A DNA stretch of 64,000 nucleotides from Macrothele yani. Its lineage: Eukaryota > Arthropoda > Arachnida > Araneae > Macrothelidae. The translations under genes were made by a program, and so were the position numbers. The stretch lies in contig CM076999.1 in the NCBI GenBank assembly GCA_039090855.1, forward strand, positions 118,047,072-118,111,071. The letters run 5' to 3'. Positions 10,555-20,212 of this stretch are shown one piece after another; the first letter of the stretch is position 1; every line of letters begins with the position of its first letter. The notes beneath the pieces were generated by a model that made no database searches, was not told where the DNA came from, and worked only from the letters and a program-made list of their open reading frames with translations.

Positions 10555-11010
10555 ATGTTTTGTTGGTAACTTGTCTTCATCAGCCGTAGAGTGAAAGAAG
10601 ATAACACAAGGTAATAAACACATGTTAAGTCAGTTGTGCCGCCCGGTGGCGCTGTACTCTAAGTGATGGCTTCTGATCATTCATCCGACAGGGGTCCGGG
10701 TACGAATCCCGGTGAGGCATGGATGTTTTGTTTGTCTTATGGCCCTGGCTCTTTCCCTTCCCTGGAACCAGTGGCCCTAAATTAGGGACGGGCGACTACT
10801 TATAGCCCATTGAGTTGCTCGTGGTGATCGTTAAACCCCCAATCAAAAAAAAAAAAAAAAAGAAGAAGAATCAGTTGTTGCCAGATTTAAGAAGGTATTT
10901 CCAAATAATGGGGATATTAAATGACTTCTCAAATCTGGCAACAACTGATTTACCACTTTGTGTTATCTTAATTCACTCTAAGACTGATGAAGATACAAGT
11001 TACTATCAAG
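10555..11010. repeat. Foldback (inverted-repeat) element interrupted by a SINE
   Basis: The left arm runs GTAACTTGTCTTCATCAG through AAGATAACACAAGGT to CAGTTGT. After the SINE it resumes with TTGCCAGATTT, and the right arm returns as its reverse complement (AAATCTGGCAACAACTGA through TTGTGTTATCTTAATTCA to CTGATGAAGATACAAG). Without the SINE the unit is about 220 bases with a short loop. It resembles the foldback at 14150-14680 in architecture, including a CTGATGAAG motif near its ends. No coding sequence is present. Confidence 0.7.
10638..10870 (+). mobile_element. tRNA-derived SINE D with A-rich tail
   Basis: It starts GCCGCCCGGTGGCGC, with an A box and a B-box-like GGTACGAATCC. A body containing GGCCCTAAATTAGGGACGGG follows, then the end GTTAAACCCCCAATC and a poly(A)/AAG tail. 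TCAGTTGT flanks it at 10630-10637 and 10871-10878 as the target duplication. It inserted into the left arm of the foldback at 10555-11010. Other copies are at 20178-23588 (split), 46717-46939 and 49633-49851. Confidence 0.9.
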
Positions 11011-11176
11011 ACAGATAAATTTAGGCAACTTCAAAAAAATTAACAAAGCAAAGTAAGATCCTCTTAGCTGTTTGCCACCTTTATGGAAAAGGCTTTCTCT
11101 GTGTATCCTGTGATCAGGGTTCATTGTAGGATTAAAAAAGGGCAGGGTGCAGACTTTGAAAAAGGGCACTTTTTTA

Positions 11177-11476
11177 ATAGAAAAGGGCTTAATTCTTTAT
11201 TTTTATTTATTTTGTTATCTAAATGGAATAAAGTTGCACATAATAATATGCAAACGTTCAGTTATATGAAACAGGACACATGCTTTTACTGGAGTTTTGA
11301 GAGAACTGTAAATGTTAGTGTTTATCATAGAAAAGGGCTTAATTCTTTATTTTTATTTATTTTGTTATCTAAATGGAATAAAGTTGCACATAATAATATG
11401 CAAACGTTCAGTTATATGAAACAGGACACATGCTTTTACTGGAGTTTTGAGAGAACTGTAAATGTTAGTGTTTACC
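11177..11476. repeat. 150-bp near-perfect tandem duplication
   Basis: Two head-to-tail units of exactly 150 bases (11177-11326 and 11327-11476) differ at a single visible position near their ends (TTATCAT versus TTACCAT). The unit is AT-rich and, because 150 is divisible by three, keeps a plus-strand frame open across both. No product is recognised. The near identity implies a recent duplication. Confidence 0.95.
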
Positions 11477-11518
11477 ATATGAGTAGTAATTTCAGAGTAA
11501 GTACCCTTCAAGTAGTAT

Positions 11519-13636
11519 CATCATCATCATCATCATTGTCAACCATTATCAATCCACTGCTGGACGAAGGTCTCCCCAAGTTTCCTCCACAACGGTCTGT
11601 CTTGTGCCAGTCTCCTCCATGTCACCCCTGCATACTTTCGAATTTCATCCACCCATCTCCCATGTGGTCTTCTTCTGGGTCTTTTCCTGTCCCTTGGAAT
11701 CCAATCTAAAATTTCGGCTGTCCATCGGTGATCTGTCCTTCTGGCAGTATGTCCAGCCCATTGCCATTTCAGGGATTTAACTCTGATCATGATGTCTTCC
11801 ACTCTTGTCATTTTTCGGATCCACGAGTTCTTTCTTCTTATCTCTCCTGGTTACACTAAGCATACACCTCTCCATGCTTCTTTGCGTTGTCCGCAGCCTT
11901 TGTATGTCTCTTTTAGTTAAGGTCCACGTCTCTGCACCATACGTAAGCACTGGAAGGATGCATTGATCAAACACTTTTCTTTTAAGACATAATGGCATAT
12001 TGCTCTTGAAAATTATGCTGTTTCTTCCAAAAGCTCTCCAGGCAAGTTTTGTACGCTCGATTAATTTCTTCATCAATGTGACCCTCACTTGATATCTGCT
12101 GTCCAAGATAAACGTACGTGTCCGTTATCCTCCAGCTTTTCTCCATCAATCGATAAATCTTCATTTCTTGTAAAAGCATTGAACATCACTTTTGTCTTCT
12201 GAAAGTTCATTTTTAATCCCACTTCTTTACTCTTGTCAGCAAGTTCCTGGATCATACTCTGCAGCTCTGATGGGGTAGTTGCAAAATGACTACGTCATCA
12301 GCAAAACGAAGGTGGGTTAGATAATCTCCACTAATCTTTATCCCCTTGTTTTCCCAGCTCAGCGACTGAAAAACACCCTCCAATGTGGCATTAAAGAGCT
12401 TCGGAGATATGGTGTCACCTTGTCTCACTCCCTTTCCAATTTTTATGTGTGTTGTATTTTCAAACAGCCTAATCTTTGCACTTGCATTTTCATAGATGTT
12501 ATTAATAATATTAATGTATGCATCTTCAATACCGCAGGTTTTCAGAGCCATTGTAACTGCTGATGGTTTCACCGAATCAAAGGCTTTTTCATAATCGATA
12601 AAAGCCATGCACAATGGAAGTTCATATTCCCTCGCTCTTTCAATTAGTTCTCTCAGCACGTGGATATGATCTATTGTGCTGTAGCCACTCCTGAATCCAG
12701 CTTGTTCTCTTGGTTGAGCCATGTCCAGTGTTACCTTCAAGCGGTGTGAAAGAACTTTAGTGAAGATTTTATAAACTACTGATAGGAGGCTGATAGGTCT
12801 GTAGTTTCCGAGATCCTCAATGTCACCTTTCTTATGTAGCAGGATCATTGTAGCGGTGTTCCAATCCTCAGGAATCTTCCCTTCATTAAGGCATCGAGTG
12901 AAAATTTGGGCGAGTACTGTTTCGATTTCTCCACTTGCTTCTTGTATGATGTCTACAGTAATTCCATCTTCTCCTGGAGCTTTTCCTCGCTTCATGTTCT
13001 TGATTGCATGTGCAACTTCTGCTGGAAGGACTGGATGAACTCTGGTACTGGTATCTTTCATGATGTCTGGAGTGCATATATCATCCCTTTCATATAATTT
13101 GGAGTAGAAATCTTTCACTCTTGTCAAAATTTCGCCTCTATTTCTTGTTACAGAACCATCTTCTTTTCTCAGTGCCATAATCTGTTTTCTTCCCTTACTG
13201 AGATGTCCCTTTGCTATCTTTAGGCTTTGGTTGTTTTCAATTGCTTTCCTCACTAGTTCACAGTTGAATTTCCTTACGTCTTCAGTGATACTTTTTCGTA
13301 CTGTCTTGCATAGCTCTATATATTCCACTTTGGAAGTCACATCTTCTTTAGTTGTCCTCATCTCTCTTCTTTTTTGCATCAACATTTTGGTTTTTCCTGA
13401 TAATTTGTTCACATGCAACTTGTTCTTAGACCCAGCTAATTTTGTTGCTGTTTCCATAAGAGCTTTGGTTACTTTTCTGTTAACTTCAGAGATGTCCACT
13501 TCTTCCGATGTTAGGCCTTCTAAAGCAGAGAACCTGTTCTTCAGTTCTAACTTGAAGGTATTATGGTGTTTTTTAAGGTTGGTTATGTCAATAGATTTTG
13601 TTTGTCTTATGAGCTTGCCACGTTCAAGTTTAGTGT
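11519..13636 (-). mobile_element. RTE-1 LINE, copy B, 5'-truncated with perfect target duplication
   Basis: This 2.1-kb minus-strand copy covers the end of the linker, the full reverse transcriptase and the C-terminal tail. A 415-residue stretch (12252-13499) is open and holds NYRPISLLSVVYKIF, FIDYEKAFDSV, GVRQGDTISPKLFNATLE and LRFADDVVI. Frameshifts follow near 12285 and 12130-12180. The full C-terminal end, WRKLGETFVQQWIDNG, is open here. TTCAAGTAGTAT flanks it at 11507-11518 and 13637-13648 without mismatch. The tail is (ATG)n. Divergence from the 20-kb copy is low. Confidence 0.95.
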
Positions 13637-13649
13637 TTCAAGTAGTATA

Positions 13650-14149
13650 TTTTCATTAATATTGTGTCAGAAACACATACAGAGAAGTTTTTACACAGTC
13701 TGAAGTTCATATACACTGTTGTCCAAAAGTTAAGGACGGATCACATTTTTACATAGAAATAAAAAAATTATGTCTGTACCTAAATTTGGCAGTAGAATTA
13801 TTGCCAGCCCTGAAGCAGAATTTTTTTCAGGAGTCTGCAATGCAGAAAGGAAAAGCTAAAAACTGTCTGTAATATAAAAGGGAGCCTAAGTACTTTTTTT
13901 TTAAATAAAATTTAGAGTCAAACTAACTTTGCCCTGATAAGAAAAAAATATGCTATTTTATGCATAATTTAAACATCATCCCTTAAATGCTTTTGAAATT
14001 TTTAAAATAATAATCTGGAAGTATAATTAATAGTAAATAATTTGAAATTCATAAAACATTTTTTTTTTTTTTTTTTTTTTTTTTTTGGATCTAGTTAATT
14101 GATTAAATTTTTAACTGCCTCCTTTAAAGGATGATATATATTGTGCTTT
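13650..14149. other. No gene; long T-run
   Basis: AT-rich sequence with a T-homopolymer of about 34 bases near 14054-14087. A motif CACTGTTGTCCAAAAG near 13715 looks like a Tc1-type terminus, but no partner end was found. Confidence 0.4.
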
Positions 14150-14680
14150 TAAGAAGAAGGTAGTGTAGAACACGCTAAGTTACGTATAAAAAGTTTTAAG
14201 GCAAATATATTTCAGCCATTACTGTGGCCTTCATCAGTGCGACTACGATTGGTTTTCGTTGCCAGATTGGAAAGGTAAGTTTTGTAATGGTAACTCTGGG
14301 TGACGTAATGCAATGAGGGATTTCCAGATGTAAGTAATGAAAATGAGGAGCTCAGAGTTGCAATTTTTGGAAAATAAAATTTCCAAACTTTCTCTAAACC
14401 TCAGAGCATATCCAAAATCGGTATGCTCTGAGGTTTAGAGAAAGTTTGGAAATTTTATTTTCCAAAAATTGCAACTCTGAGCTCCCTATTTTCATTCCTT
14501 ACATTTGGAAATCCCTCATTGCATCACGTCACCCGGAGTTACCATTACAAAACTTACCTTTCCAATCTGGCAATGAAAACCAATCGTAGTCACACTGATG
14601 AAGGCCTAGTAATGGCTGAAATATATTTGCCTTAAACTTTTTATACATAACTTAGCGTGTTCTACATTACTTTCTTCTTA
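14150..14680. repeat. 531-bp foldback element carrying hammerhead-like cores
   Basis: Two arms of about 260 bases (14150-14410 and 14422-14680) are reverse complements with only scattered mismatches, separated by an 11-base loop. Each arm holds, at 14210-14237 on the minus strand and 14595-14621 on the plus strand, CTGATGA then a short GGCC/GGCT hairpin then GAAA. This is the conserved core order of a hammerhead ribozyme. No coding potential is seen. It could be a dimerised terminal fragment of a Penelope-like element or a non-autonomous foldback family. Confidence 0.85.
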
Positions 14681-14979
14681 ATTTGTTTGTTAGTTATGTG
14701 CATTGCCTACCACTCATTTATATTGTGCTTTTATTAGTTCCTGCAGAAATTATGTTTTATTGGAGGCCTCATCAGCTGATGATTTAGACAGCTGTGTATG
14801 ATCATGTCAACTTTGGAAATGATAGTAAATATTTATACATATCACATTTCATTTATTTGTAAAACTGGTGCCCATATAGAAATTGTTTGGAATCCTTTTG
14901 TGCACTGACTACAGGTTTTGAGAAAAATTTACTGAATTTGTGAAAATGCGGTGGAAGCATTTTCATTGATACAATTTAA

Positions 14980-16605
14980 CATACCTGCCAAGTCTACTGG
15001 ATTTTCCGGGAGACTCCCGGTTTTCGATGCTTTCTCCCGGTCTCCTGATTTTAAATGAAAACCTCCCGGCTTTCCAGCATTTTCTTAGAATTCCCTAAAT
15101 TTGGGGTTTTTTCCAGGGAAACATTGGTAAATGTGTAGTTTAGCGTCCTAAATTATTTCGCCGACAATTTTGAAGTATGTTGAAAAAGCGCGACATACAG
15201 ATTTTAAAGTATGATATTTCTTGGCAAATGGTTAAAAAGTTTTATATTCAAAATGCAGTTTAAAGATTTTCACCGTAATATTTACCTCCAAGTATGACGT
15301 TGCAAAGAGAAGCTGCGGCACGCGTACCACAACTCTACCGCGACAATGCGAAGCTTTGCTCTGTTGAAATGAAGGCTCGATACGGCGGCCAATTCACGGG
15401 CAGATTCTTGACGTGTAAAAATACGCATCGTGAATTTTTCTCGGCGCGTAAACCTACTCATCGAAGAATTTTACCAATTCGTAAAAATACGCATCGGGCG
15501 GTATTTCGTCTTTCAGAGACGAAAGTAAACGAAATAAATATTTTTTCCGTAATCGTAATTTCTTTTTCCTGTGATGTTGCCTCTGTCCAGTATTGTTGTT
15601 ATATATCATTTTATTCCATAAGTCTTTGTATTTCAGTTTGAAAATGGAGGAAAAATTTCCGATAACGGAAATTCGAGGGTGAAAAAATTTTGCTGTGATC
15701 TTTAGGCATGAGAGTGCAACGGCTTCGAGGAATTTCTCCTTTTCAGTCATAATTTGGGTTAACCTTGAGATCGATCGATGCATAACTAAATAGAAATTTT
15801 GGGGCAATTAGTAATGGTGGAGGATGGTTTCTACCTGAAATTTTCTAAACTTTAGAAAGAGGAAGTTTTGGCTTTCAAAACTTTCGAAAACAGAAGTTAG
15901 ACGCAGTGAAGATTTCTCCCGTAATAGTAACTTTATTTTTCACGTGATGTTTCCTCTGCCTAGTATTGCTGTTAAATACCATTTTATTTCATAAATATTT
16001 GTATTTCAACTTCAAAAGGGAGGGAAAATGTCCGAAAATGGAAATCGGACGTAGCAAAGATTTCCCCGTGACTGTAATTTTTTTCCCCAACGATTATCAG
16101 AATATGTATTCTTCAAAATCCCCCCCCTCCCCCAAAAAGTTTTGCATTTCAGTTTGATAAACGGGGGGAGGGGGTCCGAAAACGAAAGTGACTAAGCTGA
16201 AAAATTTGTAAAAATTGATTGATGCATGCTGTTCAAAAGTATTTATATTTTCAAAGTTACATTGCTCATCTTTCATCTAAAATAGTGAATGCTGTCATGC
16301 ATTCATGATGGATAAAATTGTCATCCAAGGGCATTAAAAAAAATGATAATAAAGAAATGGGAAGGGCAACAAAGATATCAGCAAACACGTAAAGCAAAAT
16401 CTACTACTCACGTAAAGAATAATTATAAAAAAGTATTTGTATATGAAATTTATTTTGGCATTATTTGAAAGTACCTACTTTTCCAAACTTATGATAAATG
16501 CTGTATATGTATGTATTTGTTGGACGAAGAATATTAATTGCATAAATCTACTGGGCATTTCTCTTAAATCTACTGGATTTCTATTTCTTGGGGTTGGCAG
16601 GTATG
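14980..16605. mobile_element. hAT-like non-autonomous element
   Basis: The terminal inverted repeats are CATACCTGCCA at 14980-14990 and TGGCAGGTATG at 16595-16605. The 8-base flanks CAATTTAA (14972-14979) and CAATTAAA (16606-16613) match at 7 of 8 positions. An 8-base duplication with short inverted ends is the hAT signature. The first 60 bases contain the GGGAGACTCCCGG-type block common in such elements. No transposase is recognisable. The interior holds degenerate repeats of about 300 bases (see 15530-16165). Confidence 0.75.
15530..16165 (+). repeat. Degenerate ~300-bp tandem units
   Basis: Two or more diverged units carry the order CGTAAT..TAATTT, GTGATGTT.CCTCTG, AGTATTG.TGTTA, CATTTTATT.CATAA, TTTGTATTTCA, then (T)TCCGAAAACGGAA. 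The same unit is recognisable in reverse orientation at 17890-18460 and 37440-37960, so it belongs to a dispersed repeat family rather than to one locus. Confidence 0.6.
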
Positions 16606-16793
16606 CAATTAAATCCCAAAAAAAAAATATAAAATTAAAGTAAGGAACAAGGCAAGACTTCTTGTAAAGCAAAAAAAAAAAAAAAAAAAAAAAAAATCCC
16701 CTCATCAACATGAAATGAAATTATCTGGAAGTAAATAAAAAAGGAAAAAATTGTGACCATCAGTTACTGGAATGCTACATAATCAGTGTTCGA

Positions 16794-17147
16794 AGTGGGC
16801 CGCTATGCCATACCGGTAGTCAACAAACATGGAAGTGAGCATACCGGCAGTTAAAAAACATTATTTACCATCCCGGTATGTAATAAATTATAAACCCGTC
16901 ACAAACTACGGAAAGAAATTAGGATGAAAGCACAAATTTTAACTCAAAAATCGGCAAATGACATTTTTAACGGATAAAATTGATAAATGATTAGCAGTTG
17001 GGACTGAAAAGTAGTTAAGTGCTCTGCTGCTACACTACAGTTTTAGTGTAGCAGCAGAGCACTTAACATACTGAAGCAGAATGGCTTTCAATTTAAAATC
17101 TTGGTGTCGACCATACCGGCAGTAGCTCTGTGCCACTTCGATCACTG
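16794..17147. mobile_element. hAT-like MITE with an internal perfect hairpin
   Basis: This 354-bp element has ends CAGTGTTCGAAGTGG and, inverted, CAGTGATCGAAGTGG. The 8-base flanks are TACATAAT (16786-16793) and TACATCAT (17148-17155), 7 of 8 identical. Inside, arms 17015-17037 and 17044-17066 are perfect 23-base complements around a 6-base loop. Repeated CATACCGG motifs lie near both ends. There is no coding sequence. It interrupts the degenerate tandem array of the region. Confidence 0.85.
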
Positions 17148-17399
17148 TACATCATAATGCATATATCAAGCCGATTAGCCGACCATAGGACAAAAAAGCT
17201 GAACTTTTTACCCGGGTGAAAAATCAGAACGCGCAACAAGAAACTGAATATAACACAGCATGAGCAAGATGGAATTGTTCACTGTATTTTATTTATATAC
17301 GAGCAGATGTTAAACTGGTACACACTACTGTGTTCACAATATCAAATTACTGAATTCAAAACAAAATAAAATTATTTTAAAAGGCATTGCTTCAAACAC

Positions 17400-17401
<2 letters not shown>

Positions 17402-17430
<29 letters not shown>

Positions 17431-17432
17431 TG
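17402..17432. repeat. Poly(T) tract of about 30 bases
   Basis: A pure T-run, possibly the tail of an old minus-strand retroposon; no body can be recognised next to it. Confidence 0.7.
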
Positions 17433-17889
17433 TACTTGCTAGAACATCAGCTGAAGTTTCCTCTTATGTTGCTTTCTTCTCAGAAAGTTCCACAGCCGTA
17501 TTTGTCTTTTGTTAACTCTGCAGCTGCCCAACAGTTGCTTAGTTTTTCCTTCTGTTGATGTCATTCCCTACCCATTTCTTCATTGTCACTTTTTTAATCC
17601 TTTTATTCTTTCAGACAACAATAATTTATCCATCCTGCTGAAAGAACTTTCAGCCTGAGGACCTTGAATGCATATCAAAGCTGTCACCACTTTAGATAAA
17701 TGGTGTAACTTTCAGAATATGAATACTTTTGAACACCATGCATTAATTCGAACGAATTTTCAAACTTCGTCACTTTTGTTTTTGGAAAAAATTTCCTTCC
17801 CTTATCAAGCTTAAGTGCAGACTGCAGACATTTATGGGGAAAGTAACATTTAACAACAACACACGAAATTAAGAAATTGCAGGAAGAAA

Positions 17890-18460
17890 AACTTGCTTTT
17901 GCGGGAGAAGTCTTCGCTTCGACTGACTTCCGTTTTCAGAGACTTTCTTGTTTTTGAACTGAAATGTAGTATTTGTGGAATAAAATGATATTTAAGAACA
18001 CTATTGAGCAGAATGAACAGTGCGCGATGGGAGAAATCTTTGCTGAGTCTAAAGTTTCAAAGTTTTCGAAAGTTTCAAAGGACGGAATTCCGTCCTCAAA
18101 CGGAAAGCAACCCCCCCCCCGCCCATTCCCCTAAAACTTTCTGTTCAGTTGTGCATTGATCTCGAGAATGCCTAGAATAATAACGGAAATGGCGGAATTC
18201 TTCCATTCCACGGAAGAATCTCGTGCCAGAGGACTACAGGAAAATCTTCGCGTCGTCTCAACTTCCGTTTTCGGAAATTGTTGCCCACAGTTTCTTGCTG
18301 AAATACCAACATTTATGCAATAACATGATTTATAAAACAATACTGGACATAGACAAGATCGTGAGAAAAAAGAAATTACGATTACGGAAAAAATCTCCAC
18401 TCCATTCAACTTCTGTTTTGAAAGGCAAAATACTTTCTCCGGACGGAAAACAAAAACAAC
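17890..18460 (-). repeat. Degenerate ~300-bp units, inverted relative to 15.5 kb
   Basis: The minus-strand reading repeats the order seen at 15530-16165 (CCGTAATCGTAATTTC, TCCAGTATTG, ATAAATGTTGGTATTTCA, CCGAAAACGGAAG). A purine-rich GGGGGG run sits near 18110. Related units occur at 37440-37960, inside another hAT-like element. Confidence 0.55.
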
Positions 18461-18489
18461 CCCTTCCTACCCCCCTATTGATCTTCAGT

Positions 18490-19230
18490 TCTGCAACCAA
18501 GCACAGCGGGATTCCTCTGAAAAATCTCATGCATGACAAAACAGCTGTGGAAATGCAACAGGGGACCTTAAAAATGCGTAGAAGTACGATTTTACTTTTA
18601 AAAAAATCATTTTTTTTTCCCACTTGAATTTAACTAAGATGAAGTTCTCTGGAAGAAAAAAAAATACTGCTACCATCAACTTCCGAATGCCACGGAAACG
18701 GAGAACAAAACATTGCAAACGCAAAAAAATATGGATCTTGAAAAAAAAAAAAAACAAGAAAAAAACACACCTTTAACATAACTGAAACAAAGCTATCTTG
18801 AAGATAAACAAGGAAAATTTGCAACCATCAGTTCCCGGAATGCCGCAATAATATGCCCATAAAAACGGAGTAGGGACGATAAAAAATGTGCAAAAGTGAT
18901 TTTTGGAAGAAAAAAATGAAAAAAACTTCATAAATCTTACTGAGGTGAAACCACTGGAAGAGCAAAGAGAAAAAAACTTGGATGTTAACTTCCGAAACAC
19001 CGACAGCCGCGGAAATGGAGAGAACGTTGAAAAGGCTTAAAAAATATTGCTCTTGTAAAAAATAAAAAATAAAAATTAATCACATATATCTAACTGACAC
19101 AATGTTATACGGACGTTAAAAAAGAAAAATTGCGGCCACCAGTTTCCGGAATGCAACGCAAGACGGAAGTGGTAGAAACGGAGACGCTGTTAAAAAGTGC
19201 GCAAAAGTATCGCTTCCTAGCTTCATTATT
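18490..19230 (+). repeat. Degenerate ~160-bp tandem array
   Basis: About five diverged units each carry TCTGGAAG or TCTTGAAG, an A-rich run, GC.ACCATCAACTTCCG-like and GGAATGCC.C motifs, then CGGAAACGGAGA. A single further unit lies at about 16715-16785. The pattern is minisatellite-like but strongly eroded. No protein is supported. Confidence 0.6.
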
Positions 19231-19334
19231 GAAAGAAAGCAATATTCTTGTTAAGTCAAAGTTACCTGTTTCTAAAACAAGGAAGAAGAAGAAAATTAAA
19301 ATAAAATGAAATAAAACTGATTGTTACTTCATCG

Positions 19335-19485
19335 TTCTGGGTGGTGTAGTGGCTAGCATATTTGGGCGCTATCCAGGATAGTGGGTTCGATTCCCGCTCC
19401 AGGACGACAAAATTTAAGTTTTCAGATGTTATCTGACTTACCATCCATGTCATATTCACACCAAAAAACAGATTCAAATCTTCAA
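19335..19485 (+). mobile_element. tRNA-derived SINE B
   Basis: The head GGGTGGTGTAGTGGCTAGC is an A-box region and GGGTTCGATTCCCGC a B-box region, at tRNA-like spacing. It is followed by ACGACAAAATTTAAGTTTTC, a diverged form of the central block in SINE A and C, and by a distinct tail. It is not a functional tRNA gene, since the acceptor-stem complement is missing downstream. Confidence 0.7.
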
Positions 19486-19499
19486 AATTCAATTGCTAC

Positions 19500-20160
19500 T
19501 TGATCTATCAATGCACGTCAGGAAGCAGGATTCAATGTTAAAATGGCGCAAAAATTTCCCTTCCTTTGCTTTAAAATTTAAAAGAATGCTAGAAACAATG
19601 AATGCTAAAGAAATAGTCAGAAAAAACAGTCTGCACACCTTTCCAAAAAAACTGCGACGGGCGTAGCCGTTTGCGCTGTGTTTGTTCTTGGTGTTGAGTT
19701 GAGTAAATAGTTAATAAAATAAATAATATAAATTTTGAAACTTTGTGAAAGCAATCTGTAAGGATTAAAGTAATCTGCAGCACCCGCCGTATTGACTGAA
19801 GGTTATAATCAGAATACTGATGGCTAACTTCAAGAGGTCTTTAGGATCGTACAAATTTCCTGTAGGCGGGCTGGGAAGCGGAACACGAAGGGTGGGAGTG
19901 CGTAGGAGTGGATGTGCAGAGACGGGGGGGGGGGAGAGTAGAGGGAGCAAATACGGGTCACCTCTTTTGTCATTTTGTCAGTAATTTGTACAAACTCGTT
20001 CATCCCCCAGTAGTTCAGAGGGCAGGTCCCTTTGTCTTTAATCTCACGCTTCCTTCCTTCTCTGCCGGCATAGAGAAACAAACAATATGTGGTTGTATCT
20101 TATTGGTTCCCTTTTTCTAGGAATCCTAACCAACTGGGGTCATTACGACTTTCTAAACGT
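19500..20160. other. No gene recognised
   Basis: Mixed-composition sequence with a G-run near 19924-19934 and no supported exon or repeat boundary. Confidence 0.4.
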
Positions 20161-20212
20161 AGACGAGAGGTTAATATATATATATATATATATATAGTTT
20201 TTTTTGATTGGG

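Noticed and set aside
11083..11709. Plus-strand open frame of 208 codons across the tandem duplication
   Set aside because: It is built from a duplicated AT-rich unit and then runs antisense into the RTE-1 3' end; no independent coding evidence.
13713..13760. Tc1-like terminus (CACTGTTGTCCAAAAG)
   Set aside because: It resembles a known kind of end, but no inverted partner, TA-bounded element or transposase was found nearby.
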